Shown here: one piece after another, positions 28,012 to 33,160 of the stretch
Layout: every line of letters begins with the position of its first letter
How positions within the stretch are numbered: position 1 is the first letter of the stretch
DNA from: Elusimicrobiota bacterium
GTDB lineage: Bacteria; Elusimicrobiota; Elusimicrobia; Elusimicrobiales; UBA9959
DNA: 33,160 bases
Assembly (NCBI GenBank): GCA_016208085.1
Contig: JACQYT010000011.1
Coordinates: 1-33,160, forward strand
Direction: 5' to 3'
Made by a program: the position numbers and the translations under genes
Notes under the pieces: generated by a model
What the model was told of the DNA's origin: nothing
Database searches by the model: none
The model's input: the letters and a program-made list of their open reading frames with translations, nothing else

Positions 28012-29976
28012 TTACAGCAATCCGACGAGCAGATTCACAGCCGAGGCGAAAAGCAGCGCGGAGAGGAAGTTCATCGCGAACACCCTGGCCGCGTCCCCGG
28101 CGCCGAGTTCGCGGACCGTCACCATGAAACCGCCCAGGCAGGGCAGATAAAGGCTGAGGAAAACGCTGGCGGTCACTATCGCTCCCGGCGCAAGCGAAAA
28201 AGGAGCCAGCATGGCGATGGAAATATCCTTGCGCAGGAAGCCGAGCGTCATTACTGAAACCGTTTCCGGCGGCAGCCCGAGCAGCCCGGCGACCGCCGGT
28301 TTGAAAAAGCCGGCAAGCCCCTTGAGCGCGCCACCGAGGTCCAGCAGGTTCACTATCAGCACGCCTAAAACTATCATCGGCGCCGCCTCCAGCAGAAAAT
28401 CCTTTATCCGGAGATAGAGTTTTTTGGCAAGGACGTTCGCACAGGGCGTCTGGTAGGGCGGGATCTCAAGGAACAGTTCCGGGACCTCTCCCTCCAGCAA
28501 GCGGCTTAAGGCGAACGAACTCGCCACGCCCGCCGCGGCTACGGCGGCGAAAGCGGCCAGCGTGTATTTAAGCGGATAGGGCGAAAGCAGGCTGAAGATC
28601 ATCGCGGTCTGCGGCATGCACGGCGTCAGCCCCAGCGTGAGCGCGGTCGCAATGACGCGCTCGCGCCTGGTCTCAAGCACGCGGACGGCCAGTATTGCGG
28701 GCACCTTGCAGCCCATCCCGAGCATCAGCGGTATCGTGCCGTAGCCGTGCAGGCCGAGGCGGTGCATATAATCGTCCAGCAGCGCCGCCAGCCGCGGAAG
28801 GTAGCCGATGTCCTCCAGCAGGCCGAGCGCGGCGTAAAATGAAACTATATACGGAAGCACGGTCACCAGCGGGATGTAAAGCCCCGTGGTCAGCAGGCCG
28901 AACGCTTCCATCGGCTGCGGCGAGGTTCCGAACAGCAGCGTTTTCAGAAATCCGTCTTCCGCCAGGCCCGAGAAGGCGGCGTTCGCCAGCGGCATCCAGG
29001 CCGACCTGAACAGCGGGTCAAGCGCGTAATTTATCATGCCTTCGCCGGCTGCGCGCACGGCCCAGAAAAGCGCGAGCATCACGGCTGCCGCGAACGGCAG
29101 GCCGGTGGAAGGGCGGGAAGTTATGTCCGCCACTTTCTCAAGCAGGGTGGCGTGTTTATGCGTTATTTTCTGGCATTCGGCGGAGATGCGTCCTATCAGC
29201 TTCCATTTGCCGTCCGCGTCGGGGGGCGCCGCGGCGGGAGATGACAGGCGGCCGGCCGTAAAATCTTCCACGGCCTTTTTCAGCCCGGCCAGGCCTTCGC
29301 CGGTCGTGGCCACGAACGGGACGATCCTGACGCCGAGGCGGCGCTCCAGTCCCGCGACGTTGATGCTGACGCCGCGCCGGCCGGCGATATCCCATTTATT
29401 GAGCAGGATTATCGTCGGTAAGCCGAGCTCCAGCAGTTCCAGCGTGTAAAAAAGGTTCCGTTCCAGGTTTGTGGCGTCCACCACATTGAGCAGGAGGTCG
29501 CCGCCTTCCTCCGTGAGTATCCGTTTGGCCGCTTCCTCGGCCTTATTGGCCGGTTCATGACTGTAGGCGCCTGGCACATCCACTATGTCGAACTTCCCGC
29601 CCGCGAGCACGGTCCGGCCCGAGGTATAGCCGACAGTGGTGCCGGGATAATTGGAGGAGATGACTTCCAGGCCCGTGAGCCGGGAAAAAACCACGCTTTT
29701 GCCCACATTTGGATTGCCGGCAAGCAGTATTTTGCGCGGGCGCAATTGCACGAAGATCTGAGCGGCCATGCCGCGGCCTAGCGCCAGCCTGGCGCCCATT
29801 ACCTCTATGATGACAGGCCCCCCCGAGTTTTCCGGGGAACGCTTTACCACCCGGCGGCCCGGAGATATCCCCATGGCCTGAAGCCTGCCTTCATGCGCCC
29901 CGCCCGCGACCGCCGTCACCTGGCCGGTTTCGTTTTCCCGCATTGAAAGAAGCGTGGCCCCGGGTTTCCCGTTCAT
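28012..29976 (-). CDS. feoB: Ferrous iron transporter, FeoA-FeoB fusion
   Basis: The 654-residue protein begins with a FeoA SH3-like domain (about 11-78: GQVTAVAGGAHEGRLQAMGISPGRRV). The FeoB G-domain follows: G1 GNPNVGKS (87-94), G2 YPGTTV (110-115), G3 DVPG (133-136), G4 NKWD (193-196). The C-terminal membrane part contains two Gate-type halves, including GYLPRLAALLDDYMHRLGLHG with GMGCKVPAI, where the Cys of the GxGC motif is conserved. It takes up Fe2+ across the inner membrane under low-iron, low-oxygen conditions. It overlaps the DtxR-type regulator by 4 bases, so both are produced from the iron-responsive promoter at 30448-30476. Confidence 0.95.
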   Translation of the reverse strand: MNGKPGATLLSMRENETGQVTAVAGGAHEGRLQAMGISPGRRVVKRSPENSGGPVIIEVMGARLALGRGMAAQIFVQLRPRKILLAGNPNVGKSVVFSRLTGLEVISSNYPGTTVGYTSGRTVLAGGKFDIVDVPGAYSHEPANKAEEAAKRILTEEGGDLLLNVVDATNLERNLFYTLELLELGLPTIILLNKWDIAGRRGVSINVAGLERRLGVRIVPFVATTGEGLAGLKKAVEDFTAGRLSSPAAAPPDADGKWKLIGRISAECQKITHKHATLLEKVADITSRPSTGLPFAAAVMLALFWAVRAAGEGMINYALDPLFRSAWMPLANAAFSGLAEDGFLKTLLFGTSPQPMEAFGLLTTGLYIPLVTVLPYIVSFYAALGLLEDIGYLPRLAALLDDYMHRLGLHGYGTIPLMLGMGCKVPAILAVRVLETRRERVIATALTLGLTPCMPQTAMIFSLLSPYPLKYTLAAFAAVAAAGVASSFALSRLLEGEVPELFLEIPPYQTPCANVLAKKLYLRIKDFLLEAAPMIVLGVLIVNLLDLGGALKGLAGFFKPAVAGLLGLPPETVSVMTLGFLRKDISIAMLAPFSLAPGAIVTASVFLSLYLPCLGGFMVTVRELGAGDAARVFAMNFLSALLFASAVNLLVGLL

Positions 29977-30410
29977 CGGAACCCTCCTTTCCTTGCGGCA
30001 GCCCTGGCAGCGGAAAGGAACCGCGTCCTGCCGGACGCTTTCAGAAAACCGGCCAGCGCCTCTATCCGCCGCAGGGCGATCCGACTGAGGGCGTGCTCGG
30101 CCCGACAGGCGTCCAGTTCCGCGCGGGCGCGGCTCATGTCCAGGATGGAAATGAAAAAGTCCTTGAGGAGGGCGTGGCGCGCGGCTATTTCGGCCCCGGC
30201 CCTGAGCCCGCGGGGAGGCAGGCGTATGGAACCGTAATTTTTGTGTTCTATCAGGCCGCGGCCGGCCAGGGTTTTTATGGCGGCGTTTACGGAAGGTTTT
30301 GAGACCCCGAGCCGCTCGCTTACAAGACCGGCCTTTGTGAAACCCCTGTCCTTGCTGAGAACGTAGACGGTTTCAAGATAATCCTCAAGACTGGGGGAAA
30401 GTTCGCGCAT
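29973..30410 (-). CDS. DtxR/MntR-family metal-dependent repressor
   Basis: The 145-residue protein has a winged HTH (LEDYLETVYVLS, then VSERLGVSKPSVNAAIKTLAGRGLI) and the metal/dimer domain (ARHALLKDFFISILD ... ELDACRAEHALS). Visible metal-ligand candidates are D10, H79, E98, C102, E105 and H106. The C102/E105/H106 set fits DtxR, whereas Asp at position 10 is MntR-like. The SH3 domain is absent. It is the first gene of the feo operon and is preceded by a perfect DtxR-type box, so it most likely represses feoAB and itself when Fe2+ (or Mn2+) is plentiful. Confidence 0.88.
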   Translation of the reverse strand: MRELSPSLEDYLETVYVLSKDRGFTKAGLVSERLGVSKPSVNAAIKTLAGRGLIEHKNYGSIRLPPRGLRAGAEIAARHALLKDFFISILDMSRARAELDACRAEHALSRIALRRIEALAGFLKASGRTRFLSAARAAARKGGFR

Positions 30411-30430
30411 GACGTCTCCCGTTGCGGTTA

Positions 30431-30476
30431 AAAGTTAGCTTAAACTAACTTTACCAAAATACGGGCGTCATTGCAA
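30431..30476 (-). promoter_or_regulatory. DtxR-type operator and promoter of the feo operon
   Basis: The palindrome AAAGTTAG-N6-CTAACTTT (30431-30452) matches the TTAGTTTAAGCTAA-type iron box. It overlaps a plausible -10 TAAAGT (30448-30453), 17 bp from TTGCAA (30471-30476). The repressor would block RNA polymerase directly. Confidence 0.75.
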
Positions 30477-30480
30477 GTCC

Positions 30481-30502
30481 TCCCGCCGGCAGGCCGGCGG
30501 GA
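30481..30502. repeat. GC-rich hairpin in the divergent promoter region
   Basis: TCCCGCCGGC and GCCGGCGGGA flank a 2-nt loop (10 bp, perfect). It lies between the feo promoter and the plus-strand gene at 30656. The rest of the 245-bp gap shows only a TAGAAT box at 30643-30648 that might drive 30656, with no good -35. Confidence 0.4.
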
Positions 30503-30655
30503 AGCCGCCATGCTCCCCCATGAGATCGGCCTCCCCCTCATCTTTCAACATTTTCCCGGCGAAATAAGCCGGGACGGCCAGCGTGCCGAAAGAGCATACT
30601 ATGGCTGGCCCCCGTCAGGTTTATGACATTGCTTCTGATTTTGTAGAATTACGGA

Positions 30656-32404
30656 ATGCCCCGTGTATCCCGGAATAAAATAATTCTGACGTCGGCTGCC
30701 GCCGCAGGCGCGGCGCTCGCTTTTTCCGTTCTGCTGATGCCGGTGATGAACCCCGACATTTTTTGGCATCTTTCCGCCGGCAAATATATCCTTTCCCGCG
30801 GCGCCATCCCTTTTTCCGACTTCCTGTCCTGGACCGAATACGGCGCGCCCTGGACGGATTTTGAATGGCTCGCGCAGGCCGTTTACCAGCTTGTCTTTTC
30901 CTGGCTGGGAATGCGCGGGCTTTTTCTGCTCAAGCTTGCCGTGCTGGCTCCCACGCTGCTTATTTTCAAAAAACTGCTGAAGCTTTATGCTTTGGAAGAA
31001 GAGGCGTTTTGGGCCTTCCCTTTATGGGGACTGGCGCTGCTCGCCAATGCCGACCTCCGGCCGGAGAATTTCACCGTCCTTTTCTTCACGGCGGAGCTTT
31101 ACCTTCTTGAAAAGATGCGCGTTCGCGGCCTTGCCTGGATAAAAAACCGCGTTTTTTACTGCGCCGCGGCCTCCGCGTTCGCCCTGTGGGCGAACCTGCA
31201 CGCGGGCTTTCTCTACGGCCTGCTTCTTATTTTCTTTTACGCGGCGGGCGAAGCGGCCCAGGTGAAAATCCTACGCGCTCCCGGCGCCCCGGAATCGGCG
31301 GCCAGGATAAAACTCCTTTCAACGGCGCTGGCGCTATGCGCGCTGGCCGCGCTCGCCAACCCCTTCGGCTGCAAGATCTATTCCCTGCTGCTGGCGCATT
31401 ACAAGGACCTGGGGGAACTCCAGACCCAGATAATAGAATGGTCACCCTCCAGGTTTTCCAACCCTTTTCATTGGCCCTACGCTTTCATCCTGCCGGCGGC
31501 TTTCGGGTCCATGCTCGCGCTTTTTCTGAAGGAAAAGAAGCTAATCCCCGCGCATTTGCTGGCCGCGGCGTATTTCGGCTTTTCCGCCTCCGCGCACACC
31601 CGCCACATAGTTTTTTTCACCACAGCGGGGCTTGTTTTCTCCCTTTCCGCTCTGAGCGTCTGCCCGGCCGTCGGGAATTCCGGGAAATTCAAATACGGCA
31701 GGCTGGCGCTCGCCGCGGCGGCGTTTTTCTACCTGTTTTCGGCGGTGTGGCCGCGCTATCAGCGAATGAACATCGGCCTGGGTGAACAGGCCCGGGGGGC
31801 TTCTGGGTTCCTGAAAACTAACGCCGGCCGGCTCTCGGGACTGAAGCTTTATAATCCGTGGAAGTGGGGCGGGTACCTTGGTTTCGCGCTTTCCCCCGAT
31901 TACAAGGTATTCGTGGACGGAAGATATATTTTCCACAAATATCTGGCTGAAATAGACGCCGCCACCAAAAGTTTTGAGAGCTGGAACGGCTATTTTGAGC
32001 GCAGGGACATTGAGCTCGCGGTTTTGGACAGGGACCGCAACATACTGGAATTCAAGGTCGCGACGGGCAATGGCAAGGAGAGAGCGCTTTTAAGGCCGGC
32101 TTATCTGGTTTACATGCATAAAAGCAAATGGGCGCTTGTCTGGTGGGATGAATACTCGGTAATTTTTGTGCGCCGCGACAGGGCGGCCCCCGCGTGGCTC
32201 AGGGAACAGGAGTTCCAGACGCTGCGCCCGGGCGATTTTGAGAACGCCACGTTGATGCTTTGTCTTGGAGAAGTGCGCCTGGAAGACCTTGAGGCCGAGA
32301 AGAAAAAACTTAAAAACATGCGGCCCTACAGCCTTAAAGAGGAAAATAAATTCTACGGGTTTATGGACGGATACCCGGCTTCCTGCCGAAACCTGCTTAA
32401 ATAG
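30656..32404 (+). CDS. Polytopic membrane protein, GT-C glycosyltransferase-like
   Basis: The 582-residue protein has an N-terminal helix (AAAAGAALAFSVLLMPV), then NPDIFWHLSAGKYILSRGAIPFSDF and WTDFEWLAQ. These acidic first-loop motifs are typical of a widespread GT-C-like family (DPDIWWHL.. / W..HEWL). About eight to ten transmembrane helices follow to ~residue 375. A soluble C-terminal part then has LYNPWKWGGYLGF and YKVFVDGRY, matching the 'YN.Y.WGGYL....P....F.DGR' motif of the same proteins. GT-C enzymes transfer sugars from lipid carriers on the outer face of the inner membrane, but substrate and activity are unproven for this group. The ATG has no clear Shine-Dalgarno. Confidence 0.7.
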   Translation: MPRVSRNKIILTSAAAAGAALAFSVLLMPVMNPDIFWHLSAGKYILSRGAIPFSDFLSWTEYGAPWTDFEWLAQAVYQLVFSWLGMRGLFLLKLAVLAPTLLIFKKLLKLYALEEEAFWAFPLWGLALLANADLRPENFTVLFFTAELYLLEKMRVRGLAWIKNRVFYCAAASAFALWANLHAGFLYGLLLIFFYAAGEAAQVKILRAPGAPESAARIKLLSTALALCALAALANPFGCKIYSLLLAHYKDLGELQTQIIEWSPSRFSNPFHWPYAFILPAAFGSMLALFLKEKKLIPAHLLAAAYFGFSASAHTRHIVFFTTAGLVFSLSALSVCPAVGNSGKFKYGRLALAAAAFFYLFSAVWPRYQRMNIGLGEQARGASGFLKTNAGRLSGLKLYNPWKWGGYLGFALSPDYKVFVDGRYIFHKYLAEIDAATKSFESWNGYFERRDIELAVLDRDRNILEFKVATGNGKERALLRPAYLVYMHKSKWALVWWDEYSVIFVRRDRAAPAWLREQEFQTLRPGDFENATLMLCLGEVRLEDLEAEKKKLKNMRPYSLKEENKFYGFMDGYPASCRNLLK

Positions 32405-32433
32405 GACTCCGGCGGGAACAGATTTTCAAATTT

Positions 32434-32442
32434 TGCTATACT
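32434..32442 (+). promoter_or_regulatory. Extended -10 box upstream of tRNA-Tyr
   Basis: TGCTATACT (32434-32442) is an extended -10 placed 11 bp before the tRNA. No matching -35 is evident. Confidence 0.4.
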
Positions 32443-32453
32443 TTAGTATTGAC

Positions 32454-32540
32454 GGTTGGGTGGCTGAGCGGTCAAAAGCAACGGTCTGTAAAACCGTCGG
32501 GCAACGCCCTTCGTAGGTTCGAATCCTACCCCAACCACCA
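32454..32540 (+). tRNA. tRNA-Tyr (GTA)
   Basis: Acceptor GGTTGGG/CCCAACC, anticodon loop CTGTAAA (anticodon GTA), a long type II variable arm, T-arm GTAGGTTCGAATCCTAC, discriminator A and encoded CCA (32538-32540). Confidence 0.95.
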
Positions 32541-32626
32541 TTTAGGGTGTAGGGTACAGGGTTTAGGGTATAGGCCGAGATAAATTCGGTTCTATACCCT
32601 TTACCCTACCCCCTATACCCTGTAGT
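32541..32626. repeat. Snapback GGGTA/TTTAGGG repeat between tRNA genes
   Basis: tttagggtgtagggtacagg-type units (32541-32572) are mirrored by ctataccctttaccctaccccctataccctg (about 32592-32622). An inner ccgaga...ttcgg stem adds to the fold. It is the same unit family as 9772-9880. It separates tRNA-Tyr from tRNA-Ser and could guide processing. Confidence 0.55.
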
Positions 32627-32629
32627 TTT

Positions 32630-32717
32630 GGAAGGGTGGCCGAGTGGTTGAAGGCGCAGACCTGGAGAGTCTGTAGGCTCCTAAAGGGTCTCAAGGGTTC
32701 GAATCCCTTCCCTTCCG
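32630..32717 (+). tRNA. tRNA-Ser (GGA)
   Basis: Acceptor GGAAGGG/CCCTTCC, anticodon stem CAGAC/GTCTG with loop CTGGAGA (anticodon GGA), a long variable arm, T-arm AAGGGTTCGAATCCCTT and discriminator G. CCA is not encoded, unlike tRNA-Tyr and tRNA-Glu here. Confidence 0.95.
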
Positions 32718-32764
32718 AATAATTTAAGACGTCCGCCTGAGGCGGACGTCTTAAATTATTCGGA
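32714..32764. repeat. Long perfect palindrome fused to the tRNA-Ser 3' end
   Basis: 24-bp arms (32714-32737 and 32741-32764, TCCGAATAATTTAAGACGTC...) with a TGA loop. The left arm includes the last bases of tRNA-Ser, so the right arm repeats the tRNA end in inverse. It may be a terminator, though no U-tract follows, or an insertion scar beside the transposase that begins 28 bp later. Confidence 0.7.
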
Positions 32765-32791
32765 GGTTAAGGTATAAAGTTCGACACTACT

Positions 32792-33160
32792 TTGCCGAAC
32801 ATCCTGCGGAAACTTTATAAATTCCGCTTCTCCGGTCGTTTCCCCGCTTTCCAGGTCGATTACCGCGAGATGTCGCGAGAAGGGGTCCGCAGGCTCGCCC
32901 AAACAGCGCATGTACGAAGCTCTGCGCGCCTTCTTCGTCCAAGGCCTTCCTTCTTTGGAAGCCGCCCGCCTCTTCGGCTACACCGTCAACTCCTTCCGTG
33001 TGCTCTGCCACCATTTCCTGCGAGACCCCAACCCCACCTTCTTCGCTTCTCCACAACGAGGGCCCCACTTCCAGCCTAAGAAATCCGCTGCACGGGACCT
33101 GATCATCTCCTTGCGCAAACGCAATCACTCGGTCTACGAGATCAGCGAGATACTCAAAGA
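32792..33160 (+). pseudogene. Transposase, N-terminal part, frameshifted and cut by the window edge
   Basis: From TTG 32792 one frame reads FSGRFPAFQVDYREMSREGVRRLAQTA (up to ~32904). The natural continuation MYEALRAFFVQGLPSLEAARLFGYT, then VNSFRVLCHHFLRDPNPTFF and LIISLRKRNHSVYEISEIL, lies in another frame from ATG 32909 and is open to the window end. A one-base excess (or two missing) at the junction separates them. The second part is a helix-turn-helix region typical of a transposase group with LxKRNxSxxEI motifs; the catalytic DDE domain would lie beyond the window. The family name is not certain. It sits just behind the palindrome at tRNA-Ser. Confidence 0.7.

Noticed and set aside
1-33160. 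Search for a CRISPR array.
   Set aside because: No regularly spaced direct repeats with unique spacers were seen; the repeat runs found are contiguous or inverted, and no cas gene is present.

Overview
The window looks like a chromosomal segment of a Gram-negative-type bacterium with moderately high GC. It combines a bactofilin/M23-peptidase cell-shape cluster, a SurA-like periplasmic chaperone, FeoAB iron transport, secreted proteins ending in a FlgD-like Ig domain, and long repetitive tail-fibre-like secreted proteins. That mix, and the 'NGTEFGIEDDLT' style N-terminus of the secreted repeat protein, most resembles Elusimicrobiota genomes. I hold that assignment only tentatively because no rRNA or marker gene is present.

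Layout. 1-3000 (minus strand): three secreted surface proteins, one cut by the window edge and one frameshifted. 3139-5612 (plus): a lone receiver, a small membrane protein, a cyclic-nucleotide-binding protein and an AI-2E-family membrane protein. 5624-12998 (minus): two stand-alone receivers directly behind tRNA-Leu, a NodB-type deacetylase, an ABC exporter pair, a SurA_N anchor protein overlapping a bactofilin, an M23 endopeptidase, and an unknown STI1-like membrane protein. 13016-13402: a promoter, a 217-bp MITE with perfect 35-bp inverted ends, and tRNA-Glu.

13473-27282 (all minus) is a defence island built on one type I restriction-modification operon: HTH-hsdM ... hsdS ... hsdR, then a YgjP-like metalloprotease. 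Between M and S lie Abi_2 and AbiJ-like fragments, a DUF4143 ATPase, an intact Abi_2 (AbiD/AbiF, HEPN) gene and an AlbA_2 protein. Between S and R lie an AT-rich PIN-like protein and a nucleoside-deoxyribosyltransferase/TIR-like protein. All three hsd genes appear broken in different ways: an exact 68-bp tandem duplication in hsdR, an exact 16-bp tandem duplication in hsdS, and a deletion with frameshift at the hsdM C-terminus.

The most interesting system is a small structured RNA present four times in the island (about 21617-21671, 21735-21794, 23423-23477 and 24085-24147). Every copy has a -10 element at the same place, and three also have a -35 at 17-bp spacing. All carry an invariant GCCTCT, a covarying tetraloop hairpin and a terminator-like closing stem. 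In three copies the stem ends exactly 20 nt before an Abi_2 start codon or its remnant. This looks like an RNA/HEPN-toxin pair related to the abiF RNA motif, here in a tandem and shuffled arrangement.

27572-30452: DUF202 protein, a FeoA-FeoB fusion and a DtxR-type regulator with a perfect operator. 30656-33160 (plus): a GT-C-like membrane protein, tRNA-Tyr, tRNA-Ser, a 24-bp-arm palindrome fused to the tRNA-Ser 3' end, and a frameshifted transposase running off the window. Intergenic regions repeatedly hold low-complexity 'snapback' repeats whose two arms are reverse complements. Between genes there is no unexplained stretch longer than about 300 bases; shorter gaps are described individually.
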